The notes below the pieces were generated by a model. It was given only the letters and a program-made list of their open reading frames with translations. It made no database searches and was not told the DNA's origin. A program made the position numbers and the translations under genes. From RGIG1959 sp045651865 (lineage in GTDB: Bacteria > Bacillota > Clostridia > Oscillospirales > Acutalibacteraceae): 27,455 nt of DNA. Shown here one piece after another: positions 7,791 through 13,854 of the stretch. How positions within the stretch are numbered: the first letter of the stretch is position 1; every line of letters begins with the position of its first letter. The stretch covers positions 1-27,455 of the forward strand of contig JAZRTC010000053.1 in NCBI GenBank assembly GCA_045651865.1. The letters are read 5' to 3'.

Positions 7791-9314
7791 TTACACATCC
7801 GCGGCCTCGTCCATCATGAGAATATGCTCCCGATAAAATGCCGAGTGGTTTTGCAGTTCGGCATCCAGTGTGTCAAATCCGTAAGTTTCCGTCAGTGTCG
7901 GGGTAGCAGAAAACAGATTGGTGCCAAGTCCCAAACGATCGCCGTCAACGGTAACTCCCATCGCCGCGAGGGTGGTCGGAAAGAGGTCGAAGGTGCCGAA
8001 TTCGCGGCGTTCATTCTGCGGTGTCACCGCCGCGTTCAGGATACAGTTGTAGACGGTGCGCGGGGTGTCGTCGGCGCCGTCAAAGAAATCGGGATCCATG
8101 GTGCGGTGATCGCCGACGATCACCACAGTCGTGTTGTTGTAAAACGGCTGTGCCTGAATCCAGCGGATCATCTCGGCTACTTGCCGTGATGAACAGCGCA
8201 GGACATTCGGGTAAGAGGTATCGTATTCCTCGCGACACAGCCGGCAGGTGTACCCGTCGGGAAAGTGCGTGTCAGCGGTCAGCATCGTGAAATTAAACGG
8301 CTTACCTTCGGCGGCAAGACGGGTCAATTCTTCCTTGGCAAAGGCAAACAGCTTTTCATCCTCAAAGCCCCACCATTCGCGGTAATCTTGGGGCAAGCGT
8401 CCTTGCGCTTTCAAGGTGTTGATATCCAGAATGGTGTAACCGCCGTGTTCGGTGAAATAGGCATCGCGCGCGGCGAATTCCGCATCCGAGCCGAGCAGTA
8501 ACACTTGGTTATACCCCTCGCGCGCCAGAAGTTCGCCGATGGACACCGCGCCGGACATATATGCCTCGCTGCTGTAACTGTCGGCACCGAGCGGCACCTG
8601 TATGGGAACACCCGCGGTGTGCGCCACCATGGCGGCGGCGGTCCAGGTTGTGCCTGCGTAGGAATACGCACCGCCGAGGCTATCGGTCGCCGAAAAGTGA
8701 ATATTCTCCGCCGCCAGTGCGGTCAGTTCGGGAATGTAATTGTCGGTGATCGCCGTGCCTTCACGCGGTGCGGCAAAGGTGGACTCCATCGATTCAAGAA
8801 AAATGTAGATCAGATTGCGCTTTTCATCGGGGAAGGTCAGTGTGACGCGCTCGGGGTCGACATAATGCTCCTCGATGAAATCCGATTCATTGGTCATTGC
8901 TTGAACATAGTCCGGCACCTTGAGCTTGACGGCAAAAAAGGCAGAGGCAAGCACGGTAAGTGTCAGGCTGAGGGGCAGGGCGCCTTTGGTGATAAAGCGG
9001 CAAAAAGCGGTCTTGCAAAATTGATGATACCGCGCGCTGTTCTTCAGCTTCGCCGAAAAGCATCCCGCGCAGAAATAGTACAGCAACAGCCCGAGGGTAA
9101 GAAGCAGGATGCACAGCGAACCGACTTTTGCGACAGCATAAAAGGTCAGCGTCATATCCGCGCCTGCGGCAGGGGTTTTCATCTGATATAAAAACTGGTC
9201 GATCGAGACATTGTCGTACTCGTTATCAAGCCATACCGCCAACGAAAACAGCAGACTGGCAAGAAGCAGTCCCATAATTGCCGCCACGCGGTAGGCGGTC
9301 GGACGATGGTTCAT
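7791..9314 (-). CDS. Membrane phosphoglycerol transferase of the LtaS/OpgB sulfatase-fold family
   Basis: The 507-residue protein has three N-terminal membrane helices (about residues 8-28, 57-86, 110-131) and a large outer domain of the alkaline phosphatase/sulfatase fold. Motifs are NLIYIFLESMEST (metal-binding Glu), AGTTWTAAAMVAHTAGVP with the likely threonine nucleophile at 222-223, TADTHFPDG, VVIVGDHRTMDPDFF and FDLFPTTLAAMG. The GTTWT and DTHFPDG motifs look more like OpgB (phosphoglycerol transferase I) than like staphylococcal LtaS. It probably moves glycerol phosphate from phosphatidylglycerol to an envelope polymer; the acceptor cannot be told. The start at 9314 follows GGAGGAGG, and a TATAAT-like -10 lies at 9352-9347 without a good -35. 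Confidence 0.88.
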   Translation of the reverse strand: MNHRPTAYRVAAIMGLLLASLLFSLAVWLDNEYDNVSIDQFLYQMKTPAAGADMTLTFYAVAKVGSLCILLLTLGLLLYYFCAGCFSAKLKNSARYHQFCKTAFCRFITKGALPLSLTLTVLASAFFAVKLKVPDYVQAMTNESDFIEEHYVDPERVTLTFPDEKRNLIYIFLESMESTFAAPREGTAITDNYIPELTALAAENIHFSATDSLGGAYSYAGTTWTAAAMVAHTAGVPIQVPLGADSYSSEAYMSGAVSIGELLAREGYNQVLLLGSDAEFAARDAYFTEHGGYTILDINTLKAQGRLPQDYREWWGFEDEKLFAFAKEELTRLAAEGKPFNFTMLTADTHFPDGYTCRLCREEYDTSYPNVLRCSSRQVAEMIRWIQAQPFYNNTTVVIVGDHRTMDPDFFDGADDTPRTVYNCILNAAVTPQNERREFGTFDLFPTTLAAMGVTVDGDRLGLGTNLFSATPTLTETYGFDTLDAELQNHSAFYREHILMMDEAADV

Positions 9315-9352
9315 CTGCGCCTCCTCCTTTCCGTAGAATATACTTCATTATA

Positions 9353-9721
9353 CTCCGAATTTTCAAAAAATCCAGTAGTTAAGGAAAAATTAAAAAACAG
9401 GGTGCAGGGGACGGGGCTGTCCCGTAACCCCCAATATGCGACAGCATCGTAGGGCGCGCAGCCCTCTCGGGCCAAAACAAAAACGCACACCGCATGGTGT
9501 GTTGACTTGCATCTGACTTGCATCATTTAAGAAAACACACAAAACAGTATATCTCCGCGCCTCAAGGCGGAAGAGGGATCTCGTCTTTCAGTGCAAGTAA
9601 AACCACCGCTCAGGTTCAACTCCACGGCCTAAAAACGCCGTACTACGGCGTTTTCTTCACGGCCTTTCGAATCCCTTCGGGCAAAAACAAAAACACACAC
9701 CGTATGGTGTGTGTTTTTGTT
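9353..9721. other. Gene-free stretch with inverted repeats next to the integration site
   Basis: No credible gene is visible. From left to right it holds a GGGAC/GTCCC hairpin near 9400-9422; a degenerate copy (9464-9506) of the tRNA-terminator sequence; a tandem 11-base repeat TGACTTGCATC (9503-9513, 9514-9524); a hairpin AAAACGCCG-N5-CGGCGTTTT (9632-9654); and the large inverted repeat at 9666-9744. It reads as scar tissue beside an integration hot spot. Confidence 0.6.
9632..9654. terminator. Terminator-like hairpin
   Basis: AAAACGCCG and CGGCGTTTT pair around a 5-base loop. The A and T tracts make it usable from either side, but no gene ends directly at it. Confidence 0.45.
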
Positions 9722-9744
9722 TGGCGCGCCCGAAGGGATTCGAA
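9666..9744. repeat. Inverted repeat containing the tRNA T-arm and its terminator
   Basis: The 17 bases at 9666-9682 (TTCGAATCCCTTCGGGC) are the exact reverse complement of 9728-9744, which is the T-arm/acceptor part of the tRNA fragment. Between them lies a second hairpin, CACACACC-GTAT-GGTGTGTG with A/T tracts (about 9684-9722). On the minus strand it would act as the tRNA terminator. The outer arms mean a second, inverted piece of tRNA sequence lies behind that terminator. Confidence 0.75.
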
Positions 9745-9771
9745 CCCCTGACCTTTTGATTCGTAGTCAAA
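9722..9771 (-). tRNA. tRNA-Arg(ACG) 3' fragment (attachment-site remnant)
   Basis: Read on the minus strand this is an anticodon arm TTTGA-CTACGAA-TCAAA with anticodon ACG. It is followed by variable loop AGGTC, T arm AGGGG-TTCGAAT-CCCTT, acceptor strand CGGGCGC, discriminator G and an encoded CCA. The D arm and 5' acceptor strand are absent: the sequence to the right (toward 9800) bears no resemblance to them. It is therefore not a working tRNA but the 3' copy left when an element inserts into the gene. Confidence 0.85.
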
Positions 9772-9781
9772 AAGGTCAGGG
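9746..9781. other. Attachment site core (left end of the integrated element)
   Basis: CCCTGACCTTTTGA (9746-9759) and its near-perfect reverse complement (9767-9781, one extra A) flank the 7-base anticodon loop TTCGTAG. The left arm belongs to the tRNA and the right arm does not. A 7-base crossover between inverted arms at the anticodon loop is the classic layout of tyrosine-recombinase sites in tRNA genes. Everything to the right is taken as the element. Confidence 0.75.
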
Positions 9782-9805
9782 TTGCGCTCAAGCCTATATT
9801 CAGTC

Positions 9806-9832
9806 AAAAAGCGGAACATTGTTCCGCTTTTT
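9806..9832. repeat. Element palindrome copy 1 (GCGGAA-N5-TTCCGC)
   Basis: AAAAAGCGGAAC pairs with GTTCCGCTTTTT around ATT, giving a terminator-like hairpin with an A tract before and a T tract after. It lies 31 bases before the first gene of the element and is joined to the leader shared with copies 2 and 3. Confidence 0.85.
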
Positions 9833-9863
9833 ATATTATCAAATCAAATAAGGAGTGTAAAGA

Positions 9864-10244
9864 ATGAAAGAAAGAAACATTACCGTGGTGATCGTAGAGC
9901 CACACCGTACCCCGTATCGTGCCGAGATCCGAAACACACTCAAGGCACTACAAGCAATTGTCGGCGGTCAGATCGAGAAAATATACAACGAGGATGATTT
10001 AGAGATCCTTTGCAACGAGGAAGGCAAGCTGCTCGGCTTGCCGCTAAACCGCGCCATAATTTACGATGGCGAGGTTGTGGATGTCATTGCCGGCACATTC
10101 ATTGTGGTCGGACACGCAGGCGCGGAGTTTGCGTCGCTCACAGAGGAAGAAATTGAAAAAGCGATCAAGCGTTATTATTTCGGAGAGGATTTCGTTTGTA
10201 TCGGTCAACATCTACTGTGTGTTACGCAAAGATCTGCAGTCTGA
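9864..10244 (+). CDS. DUF3846 domain protein
   Basis: The 126-residue protein resembles DUF3846 proteins found on Clostridia conjugative elements. It has VVIVEPHRTPYRAEI near the start, then LQAIVGGQIEKIYNEDDLEILCNEEGK and LLGLPLNRAIIYDGEVVDVIAGTFIVVG. The function of the family is not known. It is the first gene inside the attachment site, which suggests an early or regulatory role. The ATG at 9864 is preceded by AAGGAGTGTAAAGA in a leader almost identical to those of parA and parB. The last 12 residues fall outside the recognisable domain. Confidence 0.82.
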   Translation: MKERNITVVIVEPHRTPYRAEIRNTLKALQAIVGGQIEKIYNEDDLEILCNEEGKLLGLPLNRAIIYDGEVVDVIAGTFIVVGHAGAEFASLTEEEIEKAIKRYYFGEDFVCIGQHLLCVTQRSAV

Positions 10245-10262
10245 CGAAGGGGGTTGCAAAGA

Positions 10263-10499
10263 ATGACTGTAAAAGAATTGATGCAAACCGCCGAGGGACA
10301 TCCTGCACTACAGGATGCGATTGCAAACGGCACAGAAATTTGGGACAATGACGCCTGCGTCGGATATGCGATCAAAGCACTTGAGAACCTCGGCTATGAT
10401 CCCAATGAGATCCGCCGCGTTGTGCGTTCAATGAAGAATACCTTTGATTGGACTTCTGTGGACGAAGCAGAACAGCACTACAATCACAGCCAATATTGA
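10263..10499 (+). CDS. Small protein of unknown function
   Basis: A 78-residue acidic protein (MTVKELMQTAEGHPALQDAI...) that I do not recognise. It looks soluble and mostly helical, with no cysteine motif and no membrane segment. A TTG at 10254 is in frame, but the ATG at 10263 is better placed, 9 bases after AAGGGGG. It follows the DUF3846 gene by 18 bases and precedes the zinc-finger gene by 13, so the three read as one operon. Confidence 0.7.
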   Translation: MTVKELMQTAEGHPALQDAIANGTEIWDNDACVGYAIKALENLGYDPNEIRRVVRSMKNTFDWTSVDEAEQHYNHSQY

Positions 10500-10512
10500 A
10501 GGAGGGTGGATA

Positions 10513-10794
10513 ATGAAAATAAAAGATGTTCGTATATCCGATCGAAGCAAAGTCGTTTCGGATGATTTGAAGCAGTATACTCTCCAAGCGCTTTGTAGGA
10601 GAAAAAGCACGAACGACAACTATTGTGTTGTCTGTCAAGCTCATACCAATGGTGCAGGTATCACAAGTCCCGATGGTGTATTTATTTGCTTGGACTGCGC
10701 TGAAACCATTTACGATGTTATGACGCAATTCCACCATATTCACCTAGACAACTGTGATTGCCACAAATGCCGCAAAAGGAGAGATGAAGAATGA
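10513..10794 (+). CDS. Small protein with ClpX-type C4 zinc finger
   Basis: A 93-residue protein whose centre, CVVCQAHTNGAGITSPDGVFICLDC, has the CxxC...GVxICxxC spacing of the N-terminal zinc finger of ClpX. The ATPase part is absent. The C-terminus adds CDCHKCRKRRDEE, another cysteine cluster followed by a basic tail. In ClpX this finger dimerises and docks adaptors and substrates, so a stand-alone copy could bind a host Clp partner or nucleic acid; this is inference. The start at 10513 follows GGAGGGTGG, and the stop overlaps the next start by 4 bases. Confidence 0.72.
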   Translation: MKIKDVRISDRSKVVSDDLKQYTLQALCRRKSTNDNYCVVCQAHTNGAGITSPDGVFICLDCAETIYDVMTQFHHIHLDNCDCHKCRKRRDEE

Positions 10795-11231
10795 GCAGAA
10801 CAATCATTTGCGGTAACAAAGAGTATACGGTCGATGAATATATACGGCGAGAGATCTGTGCCAACAAAGGCACTCAGAACAATGTTATGAAGAAAGAACT
10901 GATCAAGCTGTGTGAAACTCAAGGAATATCGCTTGACGGTAAAGAAACAAAGGACGTTCTTTATGACAAACTGATCAGCGGCGGTGTATCTCCCAAAGAT
11001 CTTGCCGTGCGATACGGTGTGGGTGTTTCCAGTCAAGTGTACCAACACATCTTCGGCATCGACCATAAAAGAGTAAAACAACTTGAGAAGCAAGGAACGA
11101 TTACGGTTGTTGGACGATACCGTTTCCGTGCATTTGGAAAGACTCTTTACGCTCCGCTCTACGATGTATATGAATACTGCAACATTGGTTCGTCAGTAGT
11201 TACAGGTGAAGAAATCGTGGACGAGGAGTAA
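10791..11231 (+). CDS. Hypothetical protein, SAP-like/helix-turn-helix-like segment
   Basis: A 146-residue protein of unknown function. Residues about 34-66 (KKELIKLCETQGISLDGKETKDVLYDKL) recall a SAP-type helix-extended loop-helix, and LAVRYGVGVSSQVYQHIFG could be a helix-turn-helix. A role in DNA binding is thus possible but not shown. It overlaps the zinc-finger gene by four bases (ATGA), implying translational coupling. Its leader is identical to that of the lipoprotein gene at 17072 over about 20 bases (AAAAGGAGAGATGAAGA before the ATG). Confidence 0.72.
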   Translation: MSRTIICGNKEYTVDEYIRREICANKGTQNNVMKKELIKLCETQGISLDGKETKDVLYDKLISGGVSPKDLAVRYGVGVSSQVYQHIFGIDHKRVKQLEKQGTITVVGRYRFRAFGKTLYAPLYDVYEYCNIGSSVVTGEEIVDEE

Positions 11232-11237
11232 AAGAAA

Positions 11238-11432
11238 ATGGAAACATTAAGTTTTGAGCTGATGGTTAAGATGCTTTCAGAAAATCCCAATGTGGTGATT
11301 TTGATAATCGCAGGCGCGTTAGTGATTACAGCGATCCTTGTAATAATGTCTAAAATATGTTTGGGGATTGCTCAGAAAATCCACGAGGAAGATGCTAACG
11401 AGCCGATGAAACGATCGAAACATTGCAAATAA
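11238..11432 (+). CDS. Small single-pass membrane protein
   Basis: A 64-residue protein with one hydrophobic segment at about residues 19-42 (VVILIIAGALVITAILVIM) and a charged C-terminal tail (QKIHEEDANEPMKRSKHCK). It begins 6 bases after the preceding stop, with GAGGAG in the end of that gene as ribosome site. No family is recognised. It closes the first small-gene block, and palindrome copy 2 follows 8 bases later. Confidence 0.65.
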   Translation: METLSFELMVKMLSENPNVVILIIAGALVITAILVIMSKICLGIAQKIHEEDANEPMKRSKHCK

Positions 11433-11439
11433 CCAGTTG

Positions 11440-11465
11440 AAAAGCGGAGCGTTGTTCCGCTTTTT
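11440..11465. repeat. Element palindrome copy 2
   Basis: AAAAGCGGA and TCCGCTTTT pair, with an extra G-T wobble, around a short loop. It ends the first small-gene block, and the shared leader leading to parA follows directly. Confidence 0.85.
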
Positions 11466-11498
11466 CTATTTATCAAATCAAATAAGGAGTGTAAAGAA

Positions 11499-12254
11499 AT
11501 GAAAACAATCGTACTGGCAAATCAAAAAGGTGGCGTCGCCAAGACGACCACAGCAATGGCTCTTGCCGAAGGACTGCAGGAGCAAGGACATAGAGTGTTG
11601 CTGATCGACTGCGATCCGCAATGCAACTCGACCTCGACATACGGCGCGACGGTGGAGAATACCACGACCTTGTATGATGTGATGTGCGGTGGATCTCCCA
11701 TCCTTGAAGCGATCCAACAGACCGCACTCGGAGATATCGTGGCGTGTGATCCGCTATTGTCTGCGGCAGATGCTCAGATCGTGAAGCTCGGCAAAGAGCA
11801 GCTGCTTCGCAAGGCGTTGACTCCCATCGCCGATCACTACGATTACTGCGTGATCGACACGCACCCGTCACTCGGCATCTTGCTTATTAACGCATTGACC
11901 GCCGCTAATGAGGTGATTGTGCCGCTGACGGCGGATGCCTATAGCAAAGACGGTTTGAACGCATTGATTGATACGATCCGTCAAGTGAAGGAATATACCA
12001 ATCCGACGATCGGCGCGCCAAAATTGCTCATTACAAAATGGTCGCCCCGCACGAAGCTCTCTCGTCGTTTTCTTGAGGAACTGCCCGGCATCGCCGAAGG
12101 TCTGCAGGCTGAGGTGTTGCCGATGCAGATCCGTGAATGTGTTGCGGCACGTGCCGCGCAGGATCAGAGACGCGGATTGCTCGTATCGGCGTCGAGATCG
12201 ACGGTGGCAGAAGATTATCGGGAGCTTGCACGGTTTATCTCAAAAGCGGAATGA
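11499..12254 (+). CDS. parA: ParA-family partition ATPase
   Basis: ParA ATPases move DNA cargo bound by ParB along the nucleoid. The 251-residue protein has no N-terminal DNA-binding extension, so it is of the short Soj-like type. Motifs are the deviant Walker A QKGGVAKTT at residues 9-17 (Ala14 where Gly is usual; signature Lys10 kept), LLIDCDPQCNST as switch I and YCVIDTHPSLG as Walker B. LLITKWSPRTKLSRR and PMQIRECVAARAAQ complete the usual C-terminal half. The start at 11499 has AAGGAGTGTAAAGAA. The stop codon lies inside palindrome copy 3, and parB begins 49 bases after it, which makes the pair a partition cassette for an element that may spend time as a circle. Confidence 0.93.
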   Translation: MKTIVLANQKGGVAKTTTAMALAEGLQEQGHRVLLIDCDPQCNSTSTYGATVENTTTLYDVMCGGSPILEAIQQTALGDIVACDPLLSAADAQIVKLGKEQLLRKALTPIADHYDYCVIDTHPSLGILLINALTAANEVIVPLTADAYSKDGLNALIDTIRQVKEYTNPTIGAPKLLITKWSPRTKLSRRFLEELPGIAEGLQAEVLPMQIRECVAARAAQDQRRGLLVSASRSTVAEDYRELARFISKAE

Positions 12255-12267
12255 TGTTCCGCTTTTT
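12242..12267. repeat. Element palindrome copy 3, overlapping the parA stop
   Basis: AAAAGCGGAA pairs with TTCCGCTTTT around TGATG. The left arm codes for the last ParA residues (KAE) and the loop holds the stop codon. It would form in the mRNA between parA and parB. Confidence 0.85.
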
Positions 12268-12302
12268 TCTTTTATATGCAATCAAATAAGGAGTGTAAAA
12301 AA

Positions 12303-13571
12303 ATGGCAAAAACAGCAACAGGATCGGCGGCAACACGGTTTATATCTGCGTTTGAAGATAAAACAAAAGCAACCTTTCAGATGCTTCCTGCAGAGAAGAT
12401 CGTGCGGCATCCGCGTAATACCGCCGCCAAGAATGACACAGACGAGGAAATTGCGGAGCTTGCCGCTGACATCGAAGTGAACGGCATACTCCACCCGCTT
12501 CTTGTCAATCATATCACCGCAAAAGACGAGTACCGCATTGTTTCGGGTGAGCGCCGATATCGGGCAACAACAGAGTGCCTGCATTGGGCGTTGATCCCGT
12601 GTATGGTGCGCGAGGATCTGAGCGAGGAAGAAGAAACACTCGCTCTGTTATCCGCAAACCTTGAAACAAGAGAATACAGCGCGGCGGATAAGCTCGAGCT
12701 GTGCCGCGAAGCAGAGCAGGCGTTGATCGCAATGAAAGAGCGCGGCGAATATCGCGGTGGCATCCAAAAGGGTGTTGCCGAACTGCTTGGCGTCAGCACG
12801 AGGTCGATCCGCAAATACCAACGTGCGCTTGAGAGTGCTGGTGAGGATGTCCGATCGGTCAAGAGTATTACCGAGGCGGCAAGCACGGCATCGAAAAAAG
12901 CGGAAGGCTGTTCCGCTTTTTTGCCCGATGAAGAAACAATACTTGAAGTGTTGCAGAAAATATATAGTGCCGCAAAAGTGGAAACATATTACCGTGAGAA
13001 GTTTCCAACACCCAAAGAAGCGGTCGGGTTTCTCAAGCCGGCTAACGGATATTCGGGGGGCGGAGGACTTCTTCTCAAAGACGGTCGTCTTTTCAGCTAC
13101 ACGAAAACGCGCAACAATATTGCGGTCGGTCTTGACGGACAGCAAGCGATCATCAAATATCCCGACGCCGAGCGTGTGATCCGCGCGGCGATCGTGGACG
13201 GTGTGTGGTGTGAGAAGGCGAAGATCGCCGCCAAAAAATCGGCAGAGAATTGGAGCGAACTTAATGATGTGCGCGATGATCTGATCCGTCAAGATGTGCA
13301 AGATGTTGCTCCTAATCAAAGACCGTCGGCGGCGTTCACATCCAAAAATCGAAGCTGTCAAGTGACAGCGGCGGTGCTTGATCCGATTGCCAAAGCATCA
13401 AGTGGGTTCGGGGTAAAGATCGCCGAAGCGATGCAGTATCTCCTTCCCGGAGATTACGATTATCTGATTTGTGCGATTGATCGGATCGCAAAGGATATCA
13501 AAGATTTGCAATTTGAATTTGAATTGGATGCGCTCGTTGTGGAGCAATCCATAAGCGAGGACGAGGAGTGA
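12303..13571 (+). CDS. parB: ParB-family partition protein with palindrome inserted in frame
   Basis: The 422-residue protein begins with a ParB/Spo0J N-terminal domain: VRHPRNTAAKNDTDEEIAEL, NGILHPLLVNH and the CTP-binding GERRYRA box. A helix-turn-helix domain follows (QKGVAELLGVSTRSIRKYQRAL). At about residues 197-207 the reading frame passes through palindrome copy 4 and gains KKAEGCSAFL. The remaining 215 residues have no family I recognise (KVETYYREKF, GGGGLLLKDGRLFSYTKTR, a C-terminal helical end) and may be an element-specific dimerisation or cargo domain. The ATG at 12303 follows AAGGAGTGTAAAAAA. It is probably cotranscribed with parA if the hairpin between them is read through. Confidence 0.9.
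   Translation: MAKTATGSAATRFISAFEDKTKATFQMLPAEKIVRHPRNTAAKNDTDEEIAELAADIEVNGILHPLLVNHITAKDEYRIVSGERRYRATTECLHWALIPCMVREDLSEEEETLALLSANLETREYSAADKLELCREAEQALIAMKERGEYRGGIQKGVAELLGVSTRSIRKYQRALESAGEDVRSVKSITEAASTASKKAEGCSAFLPDEETILEVLQKIYSAAKVETYYREKFPTPKEAVGFLKPANGYSGGGGLLLKDGRLFSYTKTRNNIAVGLDGQQAIIKYPDAERVIRAAIVDGVWCEKAKIAAKKSAENWSELNDVRDDLIRQDVQDVAPNQRPSAAFTSKNRSCQVTAAVLDPIAKASSGFGVKIAEAMQYLLPGDYDYLICAIDRIAKDIKDLQFEFELDALVVEQSISEDEE
12894..12922. repeat. Element palindrome copy 4, inside parB
   Basis: AAAAAAGCGGAA pairs with TTCCGCTTTTTT around GGCTG, the same 17-base core as copy 5. It lies wholly within parB, in frame, encoding KKAEGCSAFL, and would act as an intragenic terminator-like hairpin. 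Confidence 0.9.
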
Positions 13572-13575
13572 GAAA

Positions 13576-13854
13576 ATGAAAATCACCAGTATTAAGTGGA
13601 TGCAATTTGCAACCGATCCGAATGATAAAGTGCTTGGAATGTGTACGATTGTGCTTGAGGGTGTACTTGTAATTAACGAGATACGGGTTATCAATGGGCG
13701 GGCGCGTGTGTATGTGAGCTACCCGAACCGTGCATATAATGTACGCCACAAAAGCGGTGCTGTTTACCCCATTGACGACGAGCTTCGTCGTCAATGGGAA
13801 GACGTGATCCTTGCGGATTTTGAAGCCGCGTATATGGAGTTTTTTCAACAATAA
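13576..13854 (+). CDS. SpoVG-family protein
   Basis: The 92-residue protein matches the SpoVG fold: ITSIKWMQF, then DKVLGMCTIVLEGVLVINEIRVINGRARVYVSYP, then AVYPIDDELRRQWEDVILADFE. SpoVG proteins bind DNA and RNA and act as site-specific regulators in Gram-positive bacteria. It begins 5 bases after parB with GAGGAG in the parB end, so it belongs to the parAB unit. The segment YPIDDELRRQWE is encoded by a perfect 14-bp inverted repeat (13768-13781 with 13785-13798). It could regulate the structured non-coding region that follows, but this is a guess. Confidence 0.82.
   Translation: MKITSIKWMQFATDPNDKVLGMCTIVLEGVLVINEIRVINGRARVYVSYPNRAYNVRHKSGAVYPIDDELRRQWEDVILADFEAAYMEFFQQ
13768..13798. repeat. 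Perfect inverted repeat within the SpoVG-like gene
   Basis: CCCATTGACGACGA and its exact reverse complement are separated by 3 bases. A 14-bp perfect stem inside a coding region is unusual and could form in the mRNA or act as a protein-binding site. Confidence 0.8.

Noticed and set aside
9518..9751. 77-codon frame over the repeats and tRNA fragment
   Set aside because: It runs through the terminator hairpin and the tRNA T-arm, so it cannot be a sensible protein gene.
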